This document shows, piece by piece, positions 53,446 through 63,085 of a stretch of 64,000 bases of DNA; position 1 is the first letter of the stretch, and the number at the start of each line of letters is the position of its first letter. Origin of the DNA: Thalassobaculum_A sp040219615 (lineage in GTDB: Bacteria > Pseudomonadota > Alphaproteobacteria > Thalassobaculales > Thalassobaculaceae); the NCBI RefSeq assembly GCF_040219615.1, contig NZ_JAVJSE010000038.1, forward strand, positions 310,001 to 374,000, in the 5' to 3' direction. A program made the position numbers and the translations under genes. The notes under the pieces are model-generated. The model was not told the origin of the DNA and searched no databases. It worked only from the letters and a program-made list of their open reading frames with translations.

Positions 53446-54318
53446 CTATCCGAGAACCAGCGCGCTCCAGCCGTCCCGGCGGTACCGCCGTATCAGCCGC
53501 AGGCCCTGGGCCCGGTGCGCGGCGATCACCCGGGCCTCCTGGTCGGTCATGAGCCCCGACAGGATCGCCCGCCCGCCCGCCGCCAGCCCGCGGGCGAGTT
53601 CGGGCGCCATGGCGCACAGCGGTCCTGCCAGTATGTTGGCCAGCACCAGGTCGTAGGGTGCGGCGCCCTGCACCAGCCGCGAGCGCCAGCCGCGCGAGGT
53701 GCCGGTGCGGATGCGGGTGGCGGTGCGGTTCAGCCTGGCGTTCTCCGCCGCCGTGGCCACCGAAACCGGATCCAGGTCGACCGCCACCACGCGCGCCGTC
53801 GGCAGCAGCTTGGCGGCCGCCATCGCCAGGATTCCGGAGCCGCAGCCCAGGTCCAGGATCCGCCGCGGCCGGCTGCGGCGAAGCTCGTCCTGCAGCGCGC
53901 GCAGGCACAGCGCCGTGGTCGCGTGGCTGCCGGAGCCGAAGGCGCGCGCCGCGTCGACGACCAGCTCGATCGACGCCGCCGGCCGCTTCTCGCTCACATG
54001 GCTGCCGCGCACCCAGACCCGGCCCTCGCGGATCGGCGGGAAGGACTGCCGGTTCAGGGCCAGCCAGTCGACCTCGGGCAGCGGCTCGATCACCGTGTCC
54101 GGCGGCGGCGTGCCGACGGTGGCGGCGGCGATCGCCAGGGCCGCGACGATCGCCGGCCGCTCCGGCTCGCCCTCGCTCAACCCCTCGATCGACCAGGTGC
54201 CGCCGGGCGCATCCTCCATGGCGGTCAGCGCGCTCACATAAGGCTCGAGCGCGGCCGAAAGCGCATCGGCGGCGCGGGCGGGCGCGGTCAGGGCGATCCG
54301 CCACAGCGGCGTGGTCAT
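53446..54318 (-). CDS. prmA: ribosomal protein L11 methyltransferase
   Basis: SAM-dependent methylase that trimethylates ribosomal protein L11; 290 residues. The SAM-binding motif is ILDLGCGSGILAMAAAKLL, preceded by the diagnostic AFGSGSHATTALCL, and the catalytic post-motif is LVLANILAGPL. The N-terminal ~100 residues form the L11-recognition domain (PLWRIALTAPARAADALSAA). It starts 25 bp after the uvrD gene on the same strand and may be co-transcribed with it. Confidence 0.95.
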   Translation of the reverse strand: MTTPLWRIALTAPARAADALSAALEPYVSALTAMEDAPGGTWSIEGLSEGEPERPAIVAALAIAAATVGTPPPDTVIEPLPEVDWLALNRQSFPPIREGRVWVRGSHVSEKRPAASIELVVDAARAFGSGSHATTALCLRALQDELRRSRPRRILDLGCGSGILAMAAAKLLPTARVVAVDLDPVSVATAAENARLNRTATRIRTGTSRGWRSRLVQGAAPYDLVLANILAGPLCAMAPELARGLAAGGRAILSGLMTDQEARVIAAHRAQGLRLIRRYRRDGWSALVLG

Positions 54319-54343
54319 GCGCAGGGTCTCCGCGTTGCCGGCA

Positions 54344-56785
54344 TCACGGGGTCGACACGAAGGTCTCGACCACCTTCTTCACCCCGGCGTGGTCGAACTC
54401 GATCTCCAGCTTGTCGCCGTCAACGGCCTTGACCGTGCCCATGCCGAATTTCTGGTGGAACACCCGGTCGTCGACGGCGTAGCGCGACGGCTTCGAGCGG
54501 TCGACGGTGTAGCCCTCGCCGTCGATGGTCGGCGCGCGGCTGCGGATGCTGCCGCCGCCGCGCCGCATGTAGCCGGGCCCGCGGCCGGCGACCCCGCCGG
54601 CGGAATCCCACCGGCTGCCGCGCGCCGCCCCGAAGCTGCCGGCGCCCTCGTCGCGGTCGAAGGTCAAGCCGTCGCGCCGCCCGCCATAGCTGCCACCCCC
54701 GTAGCCACCCGAGCCGTAGCCGCCGCCCCCATAGGCTCCCGAGCCGTGACCGCCGGTGGCGCCGTACAGGCCGGCCTCGGAGATGATCTCCACATGCTCG
54801 CCCGGCAGCTCGGAGACGAAGCGCGACGGAATCGCGCTCTGCCACAGCCCGTGCACCCGGCGGTTGGCGGCGAACACGATCTCCACCGACCTGCGGGCCC
54901 GGGTCAGTCCGACATAGGCCAGCCGCCGCTCCTCCTCCAGGCCGGCGGCGCCGTTCTCGTCGAGCGCGCGCTGGTTCGGGAACAGCCCCTCCTCCCAGCC
55001 CGGCAGGAACACCACGTCGAACTCCAGCCCCTTGGCGGCGTGCAGGGTCATCAGGCTGATCTTGGCCTCGGCCGGGTCGTCGGCGTTCTCCATCACCAGG
55101 CTGATGTGCTCCAGGAAGCCGCCCAGGGTCTCGTACTCCTCGAGCGCGGTGACCAGTTCCTTGAGGTTCTCCAGCCGGCCCGGCGCCTCCGGCGAGCGGT
55201 CCCTCTGCAGCGCCTCGGTGTAGCCCGACTCGTCCAGCACCATGCGCACCAGGTCGGGCAGCGCCTCGACCTGCGCCGCCTCGCGCCAGCGCCCGAACGC
55301 CTCCATCAGCGCCCGGATATTGCGGCGCGCCGCCGCCGGCAGCTCGTCGGTCTGCACCAGGGCGTCGACCGCCCGGGTCAGCGACAGGCCCTGGGCCCGG
55401 GCATAGCCGTGCACGGCCCGGATCGTGGTGTCGCCGATGCCGCGGCGCGGGGTGTTGACGATGCGCTCGAACGCCATGTCGTCGTCCGGCTGGTGGATGA
55501 CCCGCAGATAGGCGACCGCGTCGCGGATCTCCTTGCGCTCGTAGAACCGGGCGCCGCCGACCACCCGGTACGGGATGCCCAGCGTGATCAGCCGCTCCTC
55601 GAACTCGCGGGTCTGGAAGCCCGCCCGCACCAGCACCGCCATCTGGTTCAGCACCACGCCCCTGCGCTGGAAGTCCTCGACCCGGTCGCAGACGACGCGG
55701 GCCTCCTCCTCGCCGTCCCAGACGCCGCGGACCACCACCTTGTCGCCGTGGTCGCCCTCGGTCCACAGGGTCTTGCCGAGCCGGCCCTCGTTGTTGGCGA
55801 TCACGCCGGAGGCGGCGGCCAGGATGCGCGAGGTCGAGCGGTAGTTCTGCTCGAGCCGGACCACGGTGGCGCCCGGGAAGTCGGTCTCGAACTTCAGGAT
55901 GTTGCCGACCTCGGCGCCGCGCCAGCCGTAGATCGACTGGTCGTCGTCGCCGACGCAGCAGATGTTGCGGTGGCCCTGGGCCAGCAGCCGCAGCCACAGG
56001 TACTGGCAGACGTTGGTGTCCTGGTATTCGTCGACCAGCAGGTAGCGGAACCGCTCCTGGTAGTCCTTGAGGATCTCCGGCCGGGTCTGGAACAGGGTCA
56101 GGTTGTGCAGCATCAGGTCGCCGAAATCGGCGGCGTTTTGCGTGATCAGCCGCTCCTGGTACTGCCGGTAGACCTCCTGCAGCCGGCCGCCGGCCATGTC
56201 GCCGGCCTCGGCGACGCCGACCTTGTCGGGCCCCTGGCCGCGATCCTTCCAGCGCTGGATGACGCCCATCACCACGCGGGCCGGCCAGCGCTTGTCGTCG
56301 ATGCTCTCGGCCTGCAGCACCTGCTTGAGCAGGCGGACCTGGTCGTCGGCGTCGAGGATGGTGAAGTTTGAGCGCAGGCCGACCACTTCGGCGTGCCGGC
56401 GCAGGATGCGGGCGGCCAGCGCGTGGAAGGTGCCGAGCCAGACCTGCTCGGCGGCCGGTCCGACGATCCGGGCGACCCGCTCCTTCATCTCGCGCGAGGC
56501 CTTGTTGGTGAAGGTCACCGCGAGCACGTTCCACGGTCGCGCCTTGCCCATGGCCAGCAGGTGGGCGAGCCGGGTGGTCAGCACCCGGGTCTTGCCGGTG
56601 CCGGCGCCGGCCAGCACCAGCACCGGCCCGTCGAGCGCCTCGACCGCCTTGCGCTGGGCCGGGTTGAGCCCGGAGAGGTAGCTGTCGGGCCGCGGCGCGT
56701 GGATCGGCGGTGCCGGCGGCAGCGCCGCGGGATCGCGGGGATCCGGGTCGCGCGGGTCGGAACGATTGGAGAACAGATCGGCCAT
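54344..56785 (-). CDS. uvrD: ATP-dependent DNA helicase UvrD/PcrA
   Basis: Superfamily 1A 3'-5' helicase for nucleotide excision and mismatch repair; 813 residues. Motifs in order: Q-region LNPAQRKAVEAL, Walker A GAGTGKTRVLTTR, VDEYQDTN, GDDDQSIYGWRGAE, LEQNYRST, TLHAAKGLEFDVVFLPG and VGLTRARR. Between the helicase core and the Tudor-like C-terminal domain (KFGMGTVKAVDGDKLEIEF) lies a Gly/Tyr/Ser-rich linker with repeated GGYG/GGSYGG units, longer than in most homologues. Start MADLFSNRSD at 56785; the open frame upstream is not conserved. prmA lies downstream. Confidence 0.97.
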   Translation of the reverse strand: MADLFSNRSDPRDPDPRDPAALPPAPPIHAPRPDSYLSGLNPAQRKAVEALDGPVLVLAGAGTGKTRVLTTRLAHLLAMGKARPWNVLAVTFTNKASREMKERVARIVGPAAEQVWLGTFHALAARILRRHAEVVGLRSNFTILDADDQVRLLKQVLQAESIDDKRWPARVVMGVIQRWKDRGQGPDKVGVAEAGDMAGGRLQEVYRQYQERLITQNAADFGDLMLHNLTLFQTRPEILKDYQERFRYLLVDEYQDTNVCQYLWLRLLAQGHRNICCVGDDDQSIYGWRGAEVGNILKFETDFPGATVVRLEQNYRSTSRILAAASGVIANNEGRLGKTLWTEGDHGDKVVVRGVWDGEEEARVVCDRVEDFQRRGVVLNQMAVLVRAGFQTREFEERLITLGIPYRVVGGARFYERKEIRDAVAYLRVIHQPDDDMAFERIVNTPRRGIGDTTIRAVHGYARAQGLSLTRAVDALVQTDELPAAARRNIRALMEAFGRWREAAQVEALPDLVRMVLDESGYTEALQRDRSPEAPGRLENLKELVTALEEYETLGGFLEHISLVMENADDPAEAKISLMTLHAAKGLEFDVVFLPGWEEGLFPNQRALDENGAAGLEEERRLAYVGLTRARRSVEIVFAANRRVHGLWQSAIPSRFVSELPGEHVEIISEAGLYGATGGHGSGAYGGGGYGSGGYGGGSYGGRRDGLTFDRDEGAGSFGAARGSRWDSAGGVAGRGPGYMRRGGGSIRSRAPTIDGEGYTVDRSKPSRYAVDDRVFHQKFGMGTVKAVDGDKLEIEFDHAGVKKVVETFVSTP

Positions 56786-57347
56786 GCCCCGGATATAACA
56801 TGCGGGCGGCGACGGCCCAGGGGCAAAATCGGCCTGCATCCCGCATCGCCGCCAGCCGCGACGCGCGGCCGGCCGGGTGACGGACGCCGTTACGTGCCGC
56901 GCTGCATAGCGGGGCATCCACCCCAACCGGCCGACGGCATGACAGAGACTAGTAATGCTACAGAAACAATATAGTCAATCGTACTTTTCATGAGCATTAT
57001 ACGTGGCAAATATTTGCGATATCGTCATTTGAAATGTGGCAGCAATGTGTTTTAAACATCACATTGTCACCCCGTTTATTATATCCCCTGTACTCATAAG
57101 AGCTGAAATCTGATCAGCCAGGGACGGCAGACAGCAAGGACGGCCGGCATTGCCGAAACAGGGGTGCTCCTGGAAACGCTCAGAAGCACTTGCCTGCTGC
57201 AACGACCTAAGCCGGGCCTGAGCAGCGATGACAGGGCGCGCGCCGGTGGTATTCCCGCCTCCGGACCGAGTGGCACCTACGTGTCGCGATTGGGGTGCTC
57301 GATCAGCTGCCGGGGTGACAACAAGGACAAAAGCCAGGAGGCATACG
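56786..57347. other. 562-bp intergenic region with A+T-rich palindromes
   Basis: No gene is seen. The part nearest uvrD is G+C-rich and should hold the uvrD promoter on the minus strand. Bases ~56945-57110 are very A+T-rich and contain the perfect palindromes GCAAATATTTGC (57006-57017) and CGATATCG (57017-57024) and the inverted repeat CAATGTG/CACATTG (57043-57049 with 57060-57066, 10-bp spacer holding TTTTAAACAT). The rest up to 57347 returns to normal composition and leads into a small membrane protein gene with its AGGAGG ribosome-binding site. The symmetric elements look like operators. Confidence 0.6.
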
Positions 57348-57770
57348 ATGGCGGACAACAACATCACCACTCGCTGGAGCAACTTCCAGCCTTCGAAAGC
57401 CCTGTGGTTCTGGTCGTGCGCCGGCACCGCCGTGGTCGTCATGATTCTCGGCTTTACCGCCGGCGGCTGGGTCACCGGCGGTTCCGCTCGGCAGATGGCG
57501 GAGACCGCCGCGGAAGAGGCACGGACGGAGCTGGCCGCCTCCGTATGCGTCGAGAAGTTCATGAGCGGCCCGAATGCGGGCGCCCAACTGGCCGAGCTCA
57601 AGGAGGCCGATTCCTGGAGCCGGGACGACTTCGTCGCCGACGGCGGCTGGGTGACGTTGGCCGGCATGGAAGAACCCGTGGACGGCTCTGCCGAGCTCTG
57701 CGCCGACAAGCTCGCCGAGATGGAGGCGCCGACAACGACTGCCGATGGCTCAGGCACGGCGGGAGGCTGA
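57348..57770 (+). CDS. conserved small membrane-anchored protein (140 aa)
   Basis: Function unknown. A strong CCAGGAGG ribosome-binding site precedes the ATG. The N-terminal MADNNITTRWSNFQPSKALW is cytoplasmic, one membrane helix spans about 22-42 (CAGTAVVVMILGFTAGGWVTG), and the rest is periplasmic with two cysteines (ASVCVEKF, AELCADKL) that may form a disulfide. I recall similar short proteins with the WSNFQPSK and GGWVT motifs in rhizobia and Rhodospirillales, so it is a conserved alphaproteobacterial family. Its promoter must lie in or near the A+T-rich gap upstream. Confidence 0.85.
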   Translation: MADNNITTRWSNFQPSKALWFWSCAGTAVVVMILGFTAGGWVTGGSARQMAETAAEEARTELAASVCVEKFMSGPNAGAQLAELKEADSWSRDDFVADGGWVTLAGMEEPVDGSAELCADKLAEMEAPTTTADGSGTAGG

Positions 57771-57975
57771 CCGCGCCGCAGGTGCGGCGGTCCAACATCG
57801 GCGGTCGGGCATGGCCCGCGGTGGCGCGGCGGATGTCGCTTCAGCCCCGGACACATCCGGCTCATCGACTGCCGAGCTGTCGCTCCGGATCGATTGGAGC
57901 CATGTCCATCCGCCACCGGAAACGTCGCGCCTGCGGCCCTCGCCGCCTCCGCGCTCAGGGCGGGGCGCCGCCCCC

Positions 57976-59751
57976 TCACATCGTCTCCCCGTGCTCCTCC
58001 TTCCGCAGGTTCACCAGCGCCGTGTTGTAGGCCCGCATCACGTCGCGCTCGTGCAGGCAGCCCATCAGGCGGGAGCCGTCGCCGTCGTCGACCACGCCGA
58101 GCAGGCCCTCGTCGACCTCGGCGAACCGGCGGATCGCCTTCTGCAGGTCGTCGGACATCGCCAGCACCGGCGGCGAGCGGCGGGCCAGATTGTCGGCGCA
58201 CAGTTCGCGGTCGTGGCTGACGTCGAACGCCACCTCGCCGAGCTCGGCGAGCGTGATGGTCCCGACCAGCCGGTCGTCGCCGTCGACCACGAACAGCTCG
58301 TTCAGCGGCGCCTGGCGCAGCCGGTCGCGCAGGGTGTCGAGAGTGGCCTCGGGCGACACCGTGACGTGGTCCTGGCGCATCAGGTCGTGCACCTTCAAGC
58401 TGCGCAGCGCCGCCATGTCGTGGCCGCCCTGCAGATCGAGCCCGCGGCGCTTGAGCTGGTCGGCGAAGAACGACGGGCCGTGCCAGACCCGGGTGATCAG
58501 CGACGCGATCACCACCGCGACCATCACCGCGATGGTCAGGCGGTAGTCGTTGGTCAGCTCGAAGACGATCAGGATTGTGGAGATCGGCGCGCCCAGCACG
58601 GCGCCGGCGACCGCCCCCATGCCGATCATCGTGTAGGCGCCGTGGCCGGACGACAGCTCCGGAAACGGGTGGGTGGCGACCACGCCGAAGGCGCCGCCGA
58701 CCATCGCACCGATGAACAGCGACGGCGAGAACACGCCGCCGCCGAAGCCGGCCCCCAGGCACAGCGCCGTCATCAGGATCTTCAGCACCGCCAGGGTGAC
58801 CAGCAGCTGGAAGCCGTACTGCTCCTTCAGCGCGGTATCCATGGCCTCGTAGCCGACCCCCAGGATCTCCGGGTACCACAGCGCCACGATGCCGACGACC
58901 ACGCCGGCGGCGGCGGGATGCAGCCAGCGCGGGCCCGGCAGCTCGACCGACTGGCGCTCGACCATGGCGGTCAGCCGCATCAGCGCAATCGCCGCGACCG
59001 CGCAGACCACGCCGAGCAACGCGAAGGCCGGGAACTGCAGGAACGAGACGATCTCGTGATGCCCGAGCCGGAACGCCGGGAAGTCGCCGAACCACATGCG
59101 CGACACGATGGTGCCGGTCACCGAGGCGATGACGATCGGCGCGAAGGCCGACAGGGCGTAGTGGCCGATCACCACCTCGAGCGCGAAAAACGCCCCGGCG
59201 ATCGGGGCGTTGAACGAGGCCGCGACCGCGCTCGCCACCCCGCAGCCCAGCAGGGTGCGCGACTGCGAGCGGGTCAGGTGCAGGGGACGGCCGATGAAGC
59301 TGGCCATCGCCGCGCCCAGATGCACGGCCGGGCCCTCGCGGCCGACCGAGGCGCCGGATCCGATCGACACGGCACTCATGGCGGCTGCCCCGGCCGCCTG
59401 CCGGCCCGACATCCGGCCGGCGCGCAGGGCGCTCGCCTCGATCACATTGGCCACGCCCTGCGGTCGCCCGCCGGGCATGAACCACCGCATGATCAGCCCG
59501 ACCACCAGACCGCCCGCCACCGGCGCCAGCAGGATCCGCCAGCGATCGGTCTCGCGGGCACCGCTGGCGACCAGCTCGTGCTCGAAGCCGAGGAACAGCC
59601 ACTGCACCAGGGCGATCGACTCGCGGAATCCGACCGCGCCGGCGGCGGCCGCGAGCCCGACCACCAGCGCAGCCACGCTGATGACGAGCTGGTCGTTGCG
59701 GACCAGCCGCTTCAATCCCGCGATGGGACGGCCGACAAGTGACTTCAGCAT
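57976..59751 (-). CDS. ClC family chloride channel/exchanger with CBS domains
   Basis: Inner-membrane ClC protein, 591 residues. Selectivity motifs are GSGASVGREGPAVHLGA, with the gating glutamate present in GREGP, VAASFNAPIAGAFFALEVVIG, and GAGFGGGVFSPSLFIGAM. About 18 helical segments span residues ~20-430. Two cytoplasmic CBS domains follow (VHDLMRQDHVTVSPEATLDT; LHERDVMRAYNTAL), which usually bind nucleotides and regulate gating. Start ATG 59751 is preferred because a -10 box at 59796-59791 puts the transcription start past the upstream ATG at 59787; the open frame runs to 59907. It is divergent from the acetyltransferase gene. Confidence 0.94.
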   Translation of the reverse strand: MLKSLVGRPIAGLKRLVRNDQLVISVAALVVGLAAAAGAVGFRESIALVQWLFLGFEHELVASGARETDRWRILLAPVAGGLVVGLIMRWFMPGGRPQGVANVIEASALRAGRMSGRQAAGAAAMSAVSIGSGASVGREGPAVHLGAAMASFIGRPLHLTRSQSRTLLGCGVASAVAASFNAPIAGAFFALEVVIGHYALSAFAPIVIASVTGTIVSRMWFGDFPAFRLGHHEIVSFLQFPAFALLGVVCAVAAIALMRLTAMVERQSVELPGPRWLHPAAAGVVVGIVALWYPEILGVGYEAMDTALKEQYGFQLLVTLAVLKILMTALCLGAGFGGGVFSPSLFIGAMVGGAFGVVATHPFPELSSGHGAYTMIGMGAVAGAVLGAPISTILIVFELTNDYRLTIAVMVAVVIASLITRVWHGPSFFADQLKRRGLDLQGGHDMAALRSLKVHDLMRQDHVTVSPEATLDTLRDRLRQAPLNELFVVDGDDRLVGTITLAELGEVAFDVSHDRELCADNLARRSPPVLAMSDDLQKAIRRFAEVDEGLLGVVDDGDGSRLMGCLHERDVMRAYNTALVNLRKEEHGETM

Positions 59752-59790
59752 GGCGGTCGGAGGCTCCGGACCGGCGAGGTAAGCCATTGC

Positions 59791-59819
59791 AGCATAACGA
59801 CTCTTCTTGAGGGTTGAAA
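59791..59819 (-). promoter_or_regulatory. promoter of the ClC gene
   Basis: On the minus strand TTTCAA (59819-59814), a 17-bp spacer and TATGCT (59796-59791) form a promoter. Transcription would begin near 59784, which excludes ATG 59787 and supports ATG 59751 as the start. Confidence 0.55.
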
Positions 59820-59863
59820 GCGGCCTTGCAGGCCAAGGCAGCAACTCTCTACCGTGCGCCGCC

Positions 59864-60370
59864 ATGACCATCGAACTGCGGCCGGCCGAAGCCGGCGACG
59901 TCGCCACTCTGCTGGACCTGATCCGGCGTCTCGCCGAGGTGCAGGACGCCGCCGGATATGTGCGGTCGAGCCCGGAGGACCTGCTGCGGGACGGCTTCGG
60001 CCCGGCCCCGCGCTTCCACGCGCTGCTGGCCGAGTCGGTCGACCCGGCGTCGCACCGCCGCGAGGCGGTCGGGCTGGCGCTGTACTACTTCACCTATTCG
60101 ACCTGGGCCGGCCGCCCGAACCTGTATATCGAGGATCTCTACGTGGATCCCGACCGCCAGGGCGCCGGCATCGGCCGGCGGCTGATGGCGGCGCTGGCCG
60201 GCAAGGCGGTCGAGGCCGGCTGCTCCCGGCTCGAGCTGGCGGTCAAGACCGACAACCGGGCGCGCGCGTTCTACGAGCGGCTCGGCCTGGTCCGCAAGGG
60301 AAGCTGGCTGCCCTACGCGGTCGAGGGCGAAGGGCTGCGGATGCTCGCCGACGCCGCCGGCCGGCCCTAG
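59864..60370 (+). CDS. GNAT acetyltransferase, spermidine/spermine (SSAT)-like
   Basis: 168-residue acetyltransferase. LALYYFTYSTWAGRPNLYIE followed by DLYVDPDRQGAGIGRRLM is the pattern of the SSAT/diamine acetyltransferase group, including the acetyl-CoA pyrophosphate loop QGAGIGRR. NRARAFYERLGL closes the fold. Polyamines or related amines are the likely substrates, by family only. A TTGCAG at 59826-59831 and TACCGT about 18 bp further on may form its promoter, placing the transcription start almost on the ATG. It is convergent with the diguanylate cyclase gene, 6 bp apart. Confidence 0.9.
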   Translation: MTIELRPAEAGDVATLLDLIRRLAEVQDAAGYVRSSPEDLLRDGFGPAPRFHALLAESVDPASHRREAVGLALYYFTYSTWAGRPNLYIEDLYVDPDRQGAGIGRRLMAALAGKAVEAGCSRLELAVKTDNRARAFYERLGLVRKGSWLPYAVEGEGLRMLADAAGRP

Positions 60371-60376
60371 CCGAGC

Positions 60377-61432
<1,056 letters not shown>

Positions 61433-61517
61433 GCAGGCGCCTCCGTGGACGCCTCGCCCCACCGACTCCGCCGGGCGTCCCGTTCAGGGGAACCTTAACC
61501 GAAATCCGACCGCGCGG

Positions 61518-62033
61518 TCATCGCCGGCGTATGCCGATGGCGCGGCCGACCCCGCCGGTCGGCGCGAACCGGGCATGGTCCTCGCCGAGTTGGCGGACCT
61601 TCGCCATCGCATCGTCGGGAAACGGCGCCGACCGGCGCTGCCCGAGATCGACATGCAGGCACATCAGCTCGTTGGTCGCGGCCAGGAAGCCCTGGTCGGC
61701 GTGGAACATGCGGTGCAGCAGGTGGAACCGCTTGGCGTCGAAGTCGACGATCCTCGACCGGAACGCCAGCGGCGCGCCCTCCACCACCTCGCGATCGTAG
61801 GTCAGATGGGCCTCCACGACGAACATCGACGCGTCCGCCCGGCGCCGATAGTCTTCGCCCACGCCGAGACGGACGCACACCGCCTCGGTCGCCAGATCGA
61901 ACGCCACGAGGTAGTAACCGACGTTCATGTGGCCGTTGTAGTCGATCCAGTCCGGCCGAACGACCGCCCGCCCCGAGTCGAACCAGCCCTCGTCGTCGAT
62001 GCCCGCCACGCCGCCACCTCCCGTCCTGGCCAT
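61518..62033 (-). CDS. acyl-CoA thioesterase-like hotdog protein (4HBT)
   Basis: 171-residue hotdog-fold thioesterase. The catalytic-type motif is DWIDYNGHMNVGYYLVAF (about 28-45), followed by ADASMFVVEAHLTYDREVVE and the strand pair FRSRIVDFDAKRFHLLHRMF. It resembles the thioesterase domain attached to some carnitine dehydrogenases (carnitine/betainyl-CoA thioesterase branch); the substrate is inferred only. The start at 62033 is the first in-frame ATG; it is divergent from the transporter gene, 30 bp apart. Confidence 0.88.
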   Translation of the reverse strand: MARTGGGGVAGIDDEGWFDSGRAVVRPDWIDYNGHMNVGYYLVAFDLATEAVCVRLGVGEDYRRRADASMFVVEAHLTYDREVVEGAPLAFRSRIVDFDAKRFHLLHRMFHADQGFLAATNELMCLHVDLGQRRSAPFPDDAMAKVRQLGEDHARFAPTGGVGRAIGIRRR

Positions 62034-62063
62034 TCCGCGCCCGCCCTCCGCGGAGCGCCGCCC

Positions 62064-63017
62064 ATGATGGCCATCCTGTCCTGGTTCGGCAAACGCGGGA
62101 CCGAGTGCCTGGCGGCCGGCGTGTTCCTCGGTCTCGCCATACCGGACATGGCGGCCGCCGCGCGACCGCTGCTGGTGCCGGCGATCGCCGCGATGCTGAC
62201 GCTGTCGCTGCTGCGACTCGACCCGGCCGGCGTCGTCGGCGCCCTGCGCAGACCGCAGCTTGTGGTGCCGGCGGTCGGCTTCGTGCTGCTGGCGTCGCCG
62301 CTGCTCGGATTCACCGCCGCGTCGATGCTCGACCTGGCGCCCGGCATCGCGGTCGCGCTCGTGGTGTGGTCGGCGTCGCCGCCGCTGATCTCGGTGCCGG
62401 CGATCGCCACGCTGGTGGGTCTGGACGGCGCCCTCGCCCTGACGGTCACCACGGCGGCCGGCCTGCTGGTGCCGGTGACGTTGCCGCCGCTGGTGTTCGC
62501 GCTGCTCGGCCTGGAACTCGACATCGGCCCGACCGCCCTGATGATCCGGCTCGCCCTGTTGCTGGCCGGCACGGGCGCGGCGGCGGCCGCGATCCGCCGG
62601 CTGGCCGGACCGGCGCGCCTGCAGCGTCACGCCCCGGCGATCGACGGCGGATTCGTGCTGGTCATGCTGCTGTTCGCGGTCGCCGTGCTGGACGGCGTCA
62701 CCGCGGCTGCGCTCACCGAACCGGTCCGCGTGGCCGGACTGCTGGCCCTGGTGTTCGGTGCCAGCCTCGGCATGCAGGCCCTGGGATGGCTGGTGTTCAA
62801 CCTTGCCGGCGCGCGCGCCGCGACCACGCTGGCGCTGGCCTGCGGCAACCGGAACATGGCGTTGGTCCTGGGTTCGGCGCCAGCGGCTTTCGACCCGGAC
62901 AGCTTCCTTTTCCTGGCGCTGCTGCAGTTTCCGATCTATCTGCTACCCGTACTGCTGCGACCGATCTACCGTCGCGCGAGCGGCCAGGGTTGGAGCCCCC
63001 CGGCAAATCGCGGATAA
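62064..63017 (+). CDS. BASS-type (bile acid:sodium symporter superfamily) membrane protein
   Basis: 317-residue hydrophobic protein with about nine to ten membrane helices. The arrangement and the ALACGNRNMALVLG motif in the second half (about 262-275), together with WSASPPLISVPAIATLVG, fit the bile-acid:sodium symporter / ACR3-like superfamily with its duplicated five-helix units. The natural substrate is unknown. Start ATG 62064 (or 62067). It is divergent from the thioesterase gene and followed by a TPR membrane protein gene on the same strand. Confidence 0.83.
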   Translation: MMAILSWFGKRGTECLAAGVFLGLAIPDMAAAARPLLVPAIAAMLTLSLLRLDPAGVVGALRRPQLVVPAVGFVLLASPLLGFTAASMLDLAPGIAVALVVWSASPPLISVPAIATLVGLDGALALTVTTAAGLLVPVTLPPLVFALLGLELDIGPTALMIRLALLLAGTGAAAAAIRRLAGPARLQRHAPAIDGGFVLVMLLFAVAVLDGVTAAALTEPVRVAGLLALVFGASLGMQALGWLVFNLAGARAATTLALACGNRNMALVLGSAPAAFDPDSFLFLALLQFPIYLLPVLLRPIYRRASGQGWSPPANRG

Positions 63018-63085
63018 TCCCGCAGTGCCGACCGAGTCGGGGCGATTTCCCCGAAGGCGACGAAAATCACGTTAGGGCGCGAATC

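Noticed and set aside
54311..56921. Two very long frames overlapping uvrD
   Set aside because: Other-frame shadows of uvrD; low-complexity composition and no motifs.
57771..57975. Possible small gene between the 140-aa protein and ClC
   Set aside because: Frames here are Arg/Pro-rich without a ribosome-binding site; only a G+C-rich dyad near 57958-57975 is visible.
59752..59907. Longer N-terminus for the ClC protein (starts 59907 or 59787)
   Set aside because: The extra residues cross the predicted promoter and are not ClC-like.
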